A stretch of DNA of 64,000 nt from Sinomonas cyclohexanicum. Lineage in GTDB: Bacteria; Actinomycetota; Actinomycetes; Actinomycetales; Micrococcaceae. The stretch is taken from assembly GCF_020886775.1 (NCBI RefSeq), contig NZ_AP024525.1, forward strand, positions 3,658,001-3,722,000. Reading direction: 5' to 3'. Each line of letters begins with the position of its first letter. The first letter of the stretch is position 1. The notes below the pieces were generated by a model that was given only the letters and a program-made list of their open reading frames with translations, was not told the DNA's origin and made no database searches. This document shows, one piece after another, positions 42,584 to 50,548 of this stretch. A program made the translations under genes and the position numbers.

Positions 42584-43432
42584 TCAGCGCGGGGAGTCCG
42601 GCTCCACGACGGTGACGTCCATGGGCATGCGGCGCGACCTGCGGAGGCGCCCGGCGAGCACGTTGCGCACACCACGGGTCACGAGCGTCAGGCCCCCCAG
42701 GCCGCGGAACTCCGCCGCGTCGGCGGTGACGAGACCGATCAGGGGGCGGGCGGCGTCGTCCGGGGTCTGTCCCCACAGGCCGGCCACCACCTGGAGCCCG
42801 CCGAGTCGCTGCTCGTAGCCGCGCTGGGAGGTGACGCGACCGAGCAGGTCCGTGAGGACGAGGCCCGGGTTCATGCCGTGCACGCGGACCCCGGTGCCCT
42901 TGGTCTCGAGCCGCAGCGTCTCGGTGAACTGGCGCACCCATCGCTTGCTCGAGGCATAGGCGTTCTGGAGGGCGACCGGTCCCCGGTCGCCCTGTCCATA
43001 GACGTTGACGAGGTCGCCGTGGCCCTGCGCGAGGAATACGGGCAGGGCCGTGCGCGACCCGTGGAAGGTGCCGAGGATGTTGGTGCGGACCACGCGCGTG
43101 AAGTCCTCGACGGGGGTGGACGCGGTGGGGCCGTAGACGCCGGAGATCCCGGCGTTGTTGACCCAGATGTCGAGCGTGCCGCGCCGGAGCGCCTCGTCGC
43201 GCAGGGCCTCGACGTCGGCCATCTCGCCTGTGTCGCACGGGCGTCCGGAGGCCTCGATCCCCTCCGCGCGGAGCCGCCGGAGCGCGTCCTCGACATGCTC
43301 GGCCGACCTCGAGGCGATCACCACCGTGGCGCCGTGCCGTCCGAGCACGCCCGCCATGGCGAGGCCGAGTCCACGGGTCGATCCGGTCACGACCGCCACA
43401 CGTCCCGCGAGGCGATCCCGTTCGGTGTCCAT
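42584..43432 (-). CDS. Short-chain dehydrogenase/reductase
   Basis: A 282-aa classical SDR: VAVVTGSTRGLGLAMAG binds NAD(P), VNNAGIS follows, and the catalytic pair is in YASSKRW. The usual catalytic Ser region reads NVYGQGDRG, so the Ser is not obvious. C-terminal extension of about 40 residues is basic. Substrate unknown. Divergent from the fasciclin-sigK-rskA locus. Confidence 0.8.
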   Translation of the reverse strand: MDTERDRLAGRVAVVTGSTRGLGLAMAGVLGRHGATVVIASRSAEHVEDALRRLRAEGIEASGRPCDTGEMADVEALRDEALRRGTLDIWVNNAGISGVYGPTASTPVEDFTRVVRTNILGTFHGSRTALPVFLAQGHGDLVNVYGQGDRGPVALQNAYASSKRWVRQFTETLRLETKGTGVRVHGMNPGLVLTDLLGRVTSQRGYEQRLGGLQVVAGLWGQTPDDAARPLIGLVTADAAEFRGLGGLTLVTRGVRNVLAGRLRRSRRMPMDVTVVEPDSPR

Positions 43433-43496
43433 GCCTCCTTCATACCCGCGCGCGGGCGGGCAGGGAACGGCTCACGCGAGCATCCCGGCGTGGGGT

Positions 43497-43524
43497 CCAA
43501 TCCGATCCCGACGCGGCTCCGAAG
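43497..43524 (+). promoter_or_regulatory. Candidate SigK-type promoter of the fasciclin gene
   Basis: CCAATCC (43497-43503) and CCGAAG (43519-43524), 15 bases apart, loosely resemble the mycobacterial SigK promoter halves as I recall them (CCATCC and CCGAAT). The location, 60 bases before the ATG, is right, but spacing and match are imperfect. Confidence 0.3.
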
Positions 43525-43583
43525 AACCTGTGCAATGACCCGTCGGGCACTCGACGGACCGCCCTGAATCGAGGAGTGAAGCC

Positions 43584-44288
43584 ATGAAGACCATCCATCG
43601 CACCCCCGCCGTCGCTGGCCTCGCCGCGCTCGCGGCCGTCTCCGCGCTCGGCCTCACCGCCTGCGGCGGGTCGACGACGGCGGCAGGGGACTCGCCGTCG
43701 TCCGCAGCCCCGAGCGCCGCGGCAAGCATGGCGCCCAGCGCGAGCGGCTCCATGGGCGCAAGCTCCTCCGCGATGTCCTCGATGGACCCCGCCGCGAACC
43801 TCGTGGGGCCGGGCTGCGCGGACTACGCGAAGGCCAACCCGTCCGGGCCGGGGTCGGTGCAGGGCATGAGCGCGGACCCGGTCGCGGTCGCGGCGTCCAA
43901 CAATCCGCTCCTGACCACGCTCACGGCTGCGGTCTCGGGCAAGCTCAACCCCAAGGTCAACCTCGTCGACACGCTCGACTCGAGCCAGTTCACCGTCTTC
44001 GCCCCCGTGGACTCCGCGTTCGCGAAGATCGACCCGGCCACGATCGACTCGCTCAAGACCGACGACGCCACGCTGAGCAAGATCCTCACCTACCACGTGG
44101 TCCCCGGCCAGATCGAGCCCGCCTCGATCGCGGGCACGCACAAGACGGTCGAGGGCCAGGACGTGACGGTCACCGGTTCCGGCAACAGCCTGCAGGTCAA
44201 CGGCGCGAACGTGATCTGCGGCGGCGTCCGCACCGCCAACGCGACGGTCTACCTCGTGGACACGGTGCTCATGCCGCCCGCGAAGTAG
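43584..44288 (+). CDS. Fasciclin-domain lipoprotein (MPT83/MPT70-like)
   Basis: 234 aa. Lipobox LTAC within the leader (Cys about 27), then a Ser/Ala-rich linker (residues 30-75) and one fasciclin (FAS1) domain. The H1 motif [13 protein letters not shown] and the H2-side YHVV are clear. It matches MPT83/MPT70 of mycobacteria, surface proteins whose genes are transcribed by SigK. The next genes are sigK-like and rskA-like, giving the same neighbourhood. GAGGAG precedes the ATG. Confidence 0.85.
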   Translation: MKTIHRTPAVAGLAALAAVSALGLTACGGSTTAAGDSPSSAAPSAAASMAPSASGSMGASSSAMSSMDPAANLVGPGCADYAKANPSGPGSVQGMSADPVAVAASNNPLLTTLTAAVSGKLNPKVNLVDTLDSSQFTVFAPVDSAFAKIDPATIDSLKTDDATLSKILTYHVVPGQIEPASIAGTHKTVEGQDVTVTGSGNSLQVNGANVICGGVRTANATVYLVDTVLMPPAK

Positions 44289-44318
44289 GCGGGTCCGCGA
44301 GGACCAGTCGACGCACGA

Positions 44319-44352
44319 CGGCGGGCCGGCGCCCTGAGTGCCCGGCCCGCCG
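44319..44352 (+). terminator. Terminator-type hairpin after the fasciclin gene
   Basis: CGGCGGGCCGG (44319-44329) pairs exactly with CCGGCCCGCCG (44342-44352); separates the fasciclin gene from sigK. Confidence 0.75.
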
Positions 44353-44393
44353 CGGCCGTGCCCGGGACATGAGAGCAAACGGTCAGGAGGAGC

Positions 44394-44996
44394 ATGCGCG
44401 GACGTGAGACAGTGGTCTACATGCCCGACCAGAGCGGCGGCACACCCGCACCGGACCTCGACGAGCTCATGGCGCGCGTGGCCCGCGGCGACCAGGACGC
44501 TTTCGGGCACCTCTACGATGCCCTCGCCCCGCTGGTCCACGGCCTTGTACTGCGCGTGGTCCGCGATCCGGCCCAGTCCGAAGAGGTCACCCAGGAGGTG
44601 TTCCTCGACGTCTGGCAGCAGGCCAAGCGGTTCGACGCGGACCGGGGCCGCGCCCGCGCCTGGATCACGGTCATGGCGCACCGCCGGGCCGTGGACCGGG
44701 TCCGCGCCGCCCAGGCGGCCGCCGACCGGGATCTCCGCGAGGGCATCCGTGAGTATCAGGAGAGCTACGACGACGTGGAGCACACCGTCGAGGTGGCCCT
44801 CGAGAGCGAACGGGTCAACAGGGCGCTCGAGTCGCTGACCGAGGTGCAGCGGCAGGCCATCCGACTCGCCTACTACGGCGGCTACACCTACGGCGAGGTC
44901 GCCGAGACCCTGGGCCTGCCCCTGGGCACCGTGAAGACCAGAATCCGCGACGGGATGATCCGCCTGAGAGACGTGTTGGGAGTGAGCCATGGATGA
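44394..44996 (+). CDS. sigK: ECF sigma factor, SigK-like
   Basis: 200 aa. Sigma region 2 (FGHLYDALAPLVHGLVLRVV and DVWQQAKRFD) and region 4 (LTEVQRQAIRLAYYGGYTYGEVAETLGLPLGTVKTRIR) are intact; no extra C-terminal domain. It should direct RNA polymerase to genes for surface proteins, starting with the neighbouring fasciclin gene. ATG 44394 has AGGAGG close upstream; ATG 44421 is an alternative. Its 3' end overlaps the anti-sigma gene by eight bases. Confidence 0.85.
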   Translation: MRGRETVVYMPDQSGGTPAPDLDELMARVARGDQDAFGHLYDALAPLVHGLVLRVVRDPAQSEEVTQEVFLDVWQQAKRFDADRGRARAWITVMAHRRAVDRVRAAQAAADRDLREGIREYQESYDDVEHTVEVALESERVNRALESLTEVQRQAIRLAYYGGYTYGEVAETLGLPLGTVKTRIRDGMIRLRDVLGVSHG

Positions 44997-45831
44997 TCAG
45001 CTGCACCTGCTGACCGGTGCCTACGCCCTCAATGCGCTCGACGACGACGAGCGCCGGCTCTTCGAGCGCACCCTCGCCTTCGGCGACCCCACCGCGGAGG
45101 AGGCCCGCGAGCTGTCCGAGACCGCCGCGCTGCTCGCCGCCGGCACTACGCCGGTGGCACCCCCGCCGGACCTCAAGGCCCGCCTCATGGCCCAGATCGC
45201 GGTCACCCCGCAGCTCGACGCGGTCCCACCTCCCCACGCTGAGGGGTCACATCCCCACGCTGAGGGGTCACATCCCCACGCTGAGGGGTCACCGGCGCCC
45301 GAGGCGACGGTCACCGACCTGGGCGAGCGGCGCCGTCGTGCGCTCTGGACCGCCCCGACCAAGTGGCTCGCCGCCGCCGCCGCCGTCCTGCTCGTGGCCG
45401 CCGCCGCGACCGGCACGTGGGCCGTCAGCGCGCAGCGGCAGCGCGACGACGCCGTCCGCCAGCTCGCCCAGGCCTCCGACGCGCCCGGCGCCGTCATGGG
45501 CCGCATCCTCGCGGCACCGGACGCGAGGATCCAGGAGGTCTCCGTGCCCGGCGGCGGGACCCTGCTCATCGCGCACTCGCGGCAGGACGCGCTGGCCGGG
45601 GTCATGACCATCGGCCTCCCCCAGCCGCCCGCCGGGCACGTCTACGAGCTCTGGCTCGGGGACACGTCCGGGTCCATGACGCCCGCAGGACTCGTTGCGG
45701 GCACGGGAACCACGTGGAACGAGCTCGCGGGCGGGATCGGCGCGGCCGCGGCCCTCGGGGTGACCGTCGAGCCATCGGGTGGCTCGCCGCGGCCCACCAC
45801 CGATCCGCTCGTGGTCGAGTCCTTCTCCTGA
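44989..45831 (+). CDS. rskA: RskA-like membrane anti-sigma factor with in-frame DNA repeats
   Basis: 280 aa. The N-terminal cytoplasmic anti-sigma domain (HLLTGAYALNALDDDERRLFE) precedes one membrane helix (KWLAAAAAVLLVAAAATGTW, about residues 124-143) and an extracellular RskA domain (GGGTLLIAHSRQDALAGVMT to the end). In the linker before the helix, three copies of HAEGSHP-type heptads (residues 82-101) come from a 21-bp tandem repeat. It should hold SigK inactive until regulated proteolysis. Translationally coupled to sigK. Confidence 0.85.
   Translation: MDDQLHLLTGAYALNALDDDERRLFERTLAFGDPTAEEARELSETAALLAAGTTPVAPPPDLKARLMAQIAVTPQLDAVPPPHAEGSHPHAEGSHPHAEGSPAPEATVTDLGERRRRALWTAPTKWLAAAAAVLLVAAAATGTWAVSAQRQRDDAVRQLAQASDAPGAVMGRILAAPDARIQEVSVPGGGTLLIAHSRQDALAGVMTIGLPQPPAGHVYELWLGDTSGSMTPAGLVAGTGTTWNELAGGIGAAAALGVTVEPSGGSPRPTTDPLVVESFS
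45232..45291 (+). repeat. In-frame 21-bp tandem repeat (2.9 copies) inside the anti-sigma gene
   Basis: CCCCACGCTGAGGGGTCACAT at 45232-45252 and 45253-45273, with a partial third at 45274-45291. Each unit has its own small dyad (CCCC...GGGG). Length 21 keeps the frame. Confidence 0.9.
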
Positions 45832-45945
45832 GCTGCTGAGCCGGCCGCCCGCACACCCGGGCAATCCGGGCGGCGCGGCGCTCCGAAGTGTCAGTGCGGA
45901 AGGCCCGCACCGGCGCACCAAGGCGTCGGACCTGAAGGAGATCCC

Positions 45946-46407
45946 ATGTCCAGCTCAGTCCTCTCGCACCGCCGCACCGCCGTCCAGCTCACCGCGACCG
46001 TGGTGGGGGCGGTGTTCCTGCTCGTCGGGGTGCTCGGCTTCATCCCCGGCATCACGACCGGCTCGGGGATCGGATTCGCCGGCCACGGCTCCGACGCGTA
46101 CCTGCTCGGCCTGTTCCAGGTCTCGGTGCTGCACAACGTGGTCCACCTGCTGTTCGGGGTCGCGGGGCTCGCGCTCGGCGCCTCGGCGTCCGCCGCCAAG
46201 GGGTACCTGACCTGGGGCGGGGCGATCTACCTCGTGCTGTTCGTGTACGGGCTCGTGTTCGACGGTGCCTCGGGCGGGAACTTCGTCCCGCTCAACGACG
46301 CAGACAACGTTCTGCACCTTCTGCTGGGCGTCGGGATGCTGGCCCTGGGCCTCATCCTCGGACGCACGACGGCGCGCGCCCACCTCACGAGGCCGGCCCA
46401 CCACTGA
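45946..46407 (+). CDS. DUF4383 membrane protein
   Basis: 153 aa with four membrane helices. The conserved LHNVVHLLFGVAGLALG and NVLHLLLGVGMLALGL blocks are characteristic of DUF4383. Function unknown. AAGGAG is a few bases before the ATG. It follows the sigK-rskA pair by about 115 bases and could belong to the SigK regulon or have its own promoter. Confidence 0.8.
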   Translation: MSSSVLSHRRTAVQLTATVVGAVFLLVGVLGFIPGITTGSGIGFAGHGSDAYLLGLFQVSVLHNVVHLLFGVAGLALGASASAAKGYLTWGGAIYLVLFVYGLVFDGASGGNFVPLNDADNVLHLLLGVGMLALGLILGRTTARAHLTRPAHH

Positions 46408-46498
46408 GGCCAGCCCGCACAGCGCCGCGATTCCTGCTCACGGCCGCCGCCTGCAACGCGGCAGCCGTGAGCAGCGCCGCGACACCGCGGACACCTCT

Positions 46499-46515
46499 CG
46501 CTACTGACAGGTAAC
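46499..46515 (+). promoter_or_regulatory. Promoter-proximal motif shared with 50523-50539 (ALDH copy)
   Basis: CGCTACTGACAGGTAAC, 18 bases before the ATG of the aldehyde dehydrogenase. It matches 15/17 bases upstream of the SDR at 50549. A regulator site or a common promoter element is likely. Confidence 0.5.
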
Positions 46516-46533
46516 AATGGCACACTCGATGCC

Positions 46534-48108
46534 ATGACCATCCGCATCGCCGCGTCCGGAACCTCCGCGTCCGGAACCACCGCCCCCGGGGCCCCGCCGT
46601 TCGAGCGCCTCGCCACACTGGCCACCGGTACCGGTGCCGCGCTCGAGGTGACCTCCCCGTTTGACGGGCGGGCGCTCGGAGTCGTGCGCCAGGTGGCGGA
46701 GGGCGAGGTCGAGGCGGCGGTGCGTCGCGCCCGCGGGGCGCAGAAGCGCTGGGCGGGGACGCCCGCGAGGGCGAGGGCCGCCGTCGCCCGCCGGTTCGCG
46801 AAGCTCGTCCTGGACCGGCGCGACCAGATCCTCGACGTCATCCAGGCTGAGACAGGCAAGTCCCGCCTCGCCGCGCTCGAGGAGGTCATGGACGCCTCGA
46901 TGACGGCCTCGCACTACGCGCACACGGCGCCGGGGCTGCTGCGCCCGCGCCGTCACGTGGGCACGTTCCCGCTCCTGACCCAGACCACCGAGCTGCGGCA
47001 CGCCAAGGGCGTGGTCGGAGTCATCACGCCGTGGAACTACCCGTTCACGCTCGTGGCCAGCGACTCCCTCCCCGCACTGCTCGCGGGCAACGCGGTGGTC
47101 ATCAAGCCGGACCACCAGACCCCGTACTCGGGCCTCCTGGTCCTCGACCTGCTCCGCGAGGCAGGGCTGCCCGAAGGGCTCGCGCAAGTGGTGCTCGGGC
47201 CGGGCGCCGTGGTGGGGCCGCAGCTGGTCGACACGGTGGACTTCGTGATGTTCACGGGCTCGACGGCGACCGGACGGGCCGTCGCGCAGCGCGCCGCCGG
47301 GCGGCTCATCGGGTTCTCCGCCGAGCTCGGCGGGAAGAACCCGCTCATCGTCCTGCCCGATGCGGACATCCGCGCGGCCGCCGCCGGCGCCGCCCGGGCC
47401 TGCTTCGCCAACGCGGGGCAGCTGTGCGTGGGCCCCGAGCGGATCTATGTGCACGAGGCCGTCCGCTCGCGCTTCACCGAGGCGTTCCTAGCCGAGGTCT
47501 CTCGGATCCGCGTCGCGGCGGGGGCCTCGTGGGACGCCGACATGGGCTCGCTCATCTCGCCCGCGCAGCTGGCCAAGGTCCAGGCCCACCTCGACGACGC
47601 GGTCGGCAAGGGCGCCCGCGTCCTCGCGGGCGGCACCGCCCGGCCAGACCTCGGCCCGAGCTTCTTCGCGCCGACCGTCCTCACCGACGTCCCGGAGACG
47701 GCGGACCTCGTGCGGTCCGAGACGTTCGGCCCCGTGGTAGCCATCTATCCCGTCCGGACGGAGGAGGAGGCGATCGCCCGGGCCAACGACAGCACCCTCG
47801 GGCTCAACGCGAGCGTGTGGACCGCGGCGTCGCGCGGCCGGGCACTCGGCTCCCGCATCGAGGCCGGAACAGTGAACGTCAACGAGGGCTACGCCGCCGC
47901 ATGGGCCTCCCACTCGGCGCCGATGGGCGGCTGGAAGGAGTCCGGGCTGGGACGCCGGCACGGCTCCGAGGGCCTCCTGAAGTACACCGAGTCCCAGACC
48001 GTCTCAGTGCAGCACGCGCTGCCGATCGCACCCTGGACCGGGATGGGCAACGAGACATTCGCCAACCTGTTCACCCGGGCCACGCGCCTCCTCAATCGGT
48101 TCCGCTGA
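46534..48108 (+). CDS. Aldehyde dehydrogenase, succinate-semialdehyde dehydrogenase (GabD2)-like
   Basis: 524 aa of the NAD(P)-dependent ALDH superfamily. The catalytic Glu264 (SAELGGKNP) and nucleophile Cys298 (NAGQLCVGPERIYV) are present, and VITPWNYPFTL binds the cofactor. The closest group from motif memory is actinobacterial GabD2/succinate-semialdehyde dehydrogenase, but a wider aldehyde range is possible. No Shine-Dalgarno lies before the ATG, which fits a leaderless or short-leader mRNA. Its 3' end overlaps the convergent ABC permease gene by 17 bases. Confidence 0.85.
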   Translation: MTIRIAASGTSASGTTAPGAPPFERLATLATGTGAALEVTSPFDGRALGVVRQVAEGEVEAAVRRARGAQKRWAGTPARARAAVARRFAKLVLDRRDQILDVIQAETGKSRLAALEEVMDASMTASHYAHTAPGLLRPRRHVGTFPLLTQTTELRHAKGVVGVITPWNYPFTLVASDSLPALLAGNAVVIKPDHQTPYSGLLVLDLLREAGLPEGLAQVVLGPGAVVGPQLVDTVDFVMFTGSTATGRAVAQRAAGRLIGFSAELGGKNPLIVLPDADIRAAAAGAARACFANAGQLCVGPERIYVHEAVRSRFTEAFLAEVSRIRVAAGASWDADMGSLISPAQLAKVQAHLDDAVGKGARVLAGGTARPDLGPSFFAPTVLTDVPETADLVRSETFGPVVAIYPVRTEEEAIARANDSTLGLNASVWTAASRGRALGSRIEAGTVNVNEGYAAAWASHSAPMGGWKESGLGRRHGSEGLLKYTESQTVSVQHALPIAPWTGMGNETFANLFTRATRLLNRFR

Positions 48109-49342
48109 CGGCTCCGCTCGCGGGGGCGCGACGGCGGAGCGCATCCGTGATCGAGAGCCTCCTGCCGTACTGGATGGATCCGTAGCGGAAGAGGTGGACA
48201 GCCAAGCGCAGCACGAGGAATCCCACCACGAAGAGCTCGGCGATGACCGCCGTGGCCTCGAGCGGGCTGAGGGTTCCGAAGCCGTTGCGGAGCATCGCCG
48301 TGATGGGGGCGGAGAGCGGGAAGTACGTGAACACCTGCACGATCGGCGCATGCGGATCGGACACGATGAGGCTGACCGTGTAGAGGGGCACGAAGATGAG
48401 CGCCATGACGGTTCCGAAGAGCGCGCCGGCATCCTTCGCCGTGGGCATGACCGCACCGATCGCGACGAGCAGGCCCGTGAAGACCGTGAACCCGCCCAGG
48501 AGCAGTAGCGCGCCGACCACCATGGCCCCCGGCTCGAAGACCATGTGCGTGAGGTCGAGGTCGGGGAGGGCCAGCCTGTCGTGGAAGAAGACATAGGCCA
48601 CGACGATCGGGCTGATGAAGACGGCCATCTGCAGGAGCCCGACCATGAAGAGGGCGATGACCTTGCCCACGATGAGCGTGGTGGGGTTGAGGGTGGTCAG
48701 GATCATCTCGGTGACGCGGTTCTCCTTCTCCTCGAGGGTGCTGTTGAGCATCTGGTTGGAGAGAAGGATGATCGAGACGTAGAAGATCACCAGGAAGAGC
48801 AGCGGCGGCACCACGGCCCCGATCCCGCCGGTCTCCTGCCCATCCTTGAAGGTGACGGAGTCGATCTTGATCGACCCGCTGGCCGCGGCGGTCAGCGGGG
48901 CCGAGCCGATCTTGGCCTGCGCCGCCGTCATGAGGACCTGCCGTGCGACGGCGTCGTACTTGCCGTTCTCGAAGATCCCCCGGTCCGCCCCGTAGACCCT
49001 GACCGGCTGGCTGGCCGGGTCGGCCGGGTAGGCGAAGTACGCGTCCGAGGCGCCCTCCTTCACGTCCTGCAGGGCCCGGTCCGGGCTGCTGGCCTTCCGG
49101 CCGCCCAGCGCGGCGGCAAGCGCGTCGGGGATGAGCCCTGACTCGTCGGTGTAGGTGAAGGAGATGGTGGCCGTCTTCTGGGCGTCCGCGCTCGCGCTCG
49201 TCGTGGAGTTGCTGACGTAGATGAGGAGGAAGACCACGGCCGTGATCACCGGGATGGACAGGGTCGCGATCCAGAACCTGCCCTTCTTGATCGTGCGGGT
49301 GAATTCGAAGCCGACCACCGTGCCGAGGTTGTGGTGCGCCAT
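48092..49342 (-). CDS. ABC-2 type exporter permease (NatB-like)
   Basis: 416 aa. A first helix (RFWIATLSIPVITAVVFLLI), a large extracytoplasmic domain (about residues 45-175), then five helices. LEEKENRVTEMILTTL after the second helix is the NatB/ABC-2 signature. Starts four bases after the stop of the ATPase gene. Together they should export Na+, a drug or a peptide; direction is judged from the family. Confidence 0.85.
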   Translation of the reverse strand: MAHHNLGTVVGFEFTRTIKKGRFWIATLSIPVITAVVFLLIYVSNSTTSASADAQKTATISFTYTDESGLIPDALAAALGGRKASSPDRALQDVKEGASDAYFAYPADPASQPVRVYGADRGIFENGKYDAVARQVLMTAAQAKIGSAPLTAAASGSIKIDSVTFKDGQETGGIGAVVPPLLFLVIFYVSIILLSNQMLNSTLEEKENRVTEMILTTLNPTTLIVGKVIALFMVGLLQMAVFISPIVVAYVFFHDRLALPDLDLTHMVFEPGAMVVGALLLLGGFTVFTGLLVAIGAVMPTAKDAGALFGTVMALIFVPLYTVSLIVSDPHAPIVQVFTYFPLSAPITAMLRNGFGTLSPLEATAVIAELFVVGFLVLRLAVHLFRYGSIQYGRRLSITDALRRRAPASGAVSGTD

Positions 49343-49346
49343 GGTC

Positions 49347-50276
49347 CTATCCGTTCGCCGTTCCGTGGGGCTCGCCGTAGATCTTGATGAAGATCTCGTC
49401 CAGGGACGTCCTCGCCGCCGTGAAGGAACGGACGCCGACCCCTGCCTTGACCAGCTCGCGGAGGACCATCGCCTCGTCGCCGCCGGAGCGCGGCGAGAGC
49501 TCCGCGTAGGAGCCGGTCGCGGTCACCACCTCGTACAGGGCGGACGGGGGCAGCTCGCCCTCGTAGCTGACCCGGTAGACAGTGCCGCCGAACTGCTCCT
49601 GGACCTCGTGGACCGTCCCGTAGGCCCGGGCCGTGCCGTCCTTGAGGAGGACCACCCGGTCGCAGAGCCGCTCGACCTCCTCCATCTGGTGGGTCACCAT
49701 GACGACCGTGGCCCCGGAGCGCTTGTGCTCCTCGATGATGTCCATGAGGAGCCGCCGGTTCACGGGGTCGAAGCCCTTGGTCGGCTCGTCCAGGATCAGC
49801 AGCTCGGGTTCGTTCATGATGGTCACGCCCAGCTGGACCTTCTGCTGCTGTCCGCTCGAGAGCTTGTCCAGCCTGACGCCTGCCCTGGCAGCCAGATCGA
49901 CCCGGTCCAGGTAGTCCAGCGACCAGGCCTTCGCCCTGGCCTTCGCGAGCCCCTTGAGCCGGCCGAAGTAGACCATGACGTCGAGGACTGACTCCTTCTT
50001 GTAGAGACCGCGTTCCTCCGGCAGGTATCCGAGCCTGGTCCCGTTCTGCGGGGCGAACACCCGTCCGCCGATATGGAGCGTGCCGGCCGTGGGCTGGTAG
50101 ATCCCGAGCAGCGCGCGCAAGGTGGTGGTCTTCCCGGAGCCGTTGCTACCCAGGAACCCGAAGGTCTCGCCGGCCCGGACGTCGAAGGACAGGTCCCGGA
50201 TCACGGTGGTGTCCCCGAACTCCATGCGGAAGTCCTGGATGTGCACGAGCGGCTCAGCCGCGTCCTCCACGCTCAT
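49347..50276 (-). CDS. ABC exporter ATPase (NatA-like)
   Basis: 309 aa. Walker A GSNGSGKTTT, signature LSSGQQQKVQ, Walker B LLILDEPTKGFD and the H-loop VTHQ are all present; a C-terminal DUF4162-type extension (residues 220-300) is typical for NatA-like subunits. ATG start. First gene of a two-gene operon. Confidence 0.9.
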   Translation of the reverse strand: MSVEDAAEPLVHIQDFRMEFGDTTVIRDLSFDVRAGETFGFLGSNGSGKTTTLRALLGIYQPTAGTLHIGGRVFAPQNGTRLGYLPEERGLYKKESVLDVMVYFGRLKGLAKARAKAWSLDYLDRVDLAARAGVRLDKLSSGQQQKVQLGVTIMNEPELLILDEPTKGFDPVNRRLLMDIIEEHKRSGATVVMVTHQMEEVERLCDRVVLLKDGTARAYGTVHEVQEQFGGTVYRVSYEGELPPSALYEVVTATGSYAELSPRSGGDEAMVLRELVKAGVGVRSFTAARTSLDEIFIKIYGEPHGTANG

Positions 50277-50334
50277 GCCGCCACTGTGCCGCGTTCCGGG
50301 GACGCTCCGCCAGAGTCCTCGGACTCGATTGCAG

Positions 50335-50481
50335 GTCCCAGACCGCCAGGCCCCGGCGCCTGGCCTCCGCGTCGTCGGTCACCGCGTGCAGGAGGCATGG
50401 GATGTGCGGGACCGTGGCGTTGACCTCGCGGCAGACCTCGATGCCGGTGCGCTCGGGCTGGCCGAGATCCAGCGCCGGCCA
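50335..50481 (-). pseudogene. Relic of a NarL/DosR-type response-regulator receiver domain
   Basis: The minus strand reads ALDLGQPERTGIEVCREVNA and on through TVPHIPCLLHAVTDDAEARR, aligning with the part of a receiver domain that follows the phospho-acceptor Asp (compare VLDVRLPDGNGIELCR in DosR-type regulators). Neither the start of the receiver nor the DNA-binding domain is present. It lies in the gap between the ABC ATPase start and the divergent SDR. Confidence 0.5.
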
Positions 50482-50522
50482 CAAAGCTCTCGGCCGGAGT
50501 GGCGGAACTTTCCGCACGTCAA

Positions 50523-50539
50523 CGCTACTCACTGGTAAC
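50523..50539 (+). promoter_or_regulatory. Promoter-proximal motif shared with 46499-46515 (SDR copy)
   Basis: CGCTACTCACTGGTAAC, nine bases before the ATG of the SDR gene; 15/17 identical to the copy before the aldehyde dehydrogenase. Confidence 0.5.
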
Positions 50540-50548
50540 CTGCATCAC

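Noticed and set aside
45232-45291. Repeat array as a CRISPR
   Set aside because: Perfect head-to-tail 21-bp units without spacers, in frame inside a coding gene.
50402-50548. Extended N-terminus of the SDR at 50549
   Set aside because: It reads antisense through the response-regulator relic and the shared promoter motif; the Rossmann domain begins at the ATG.
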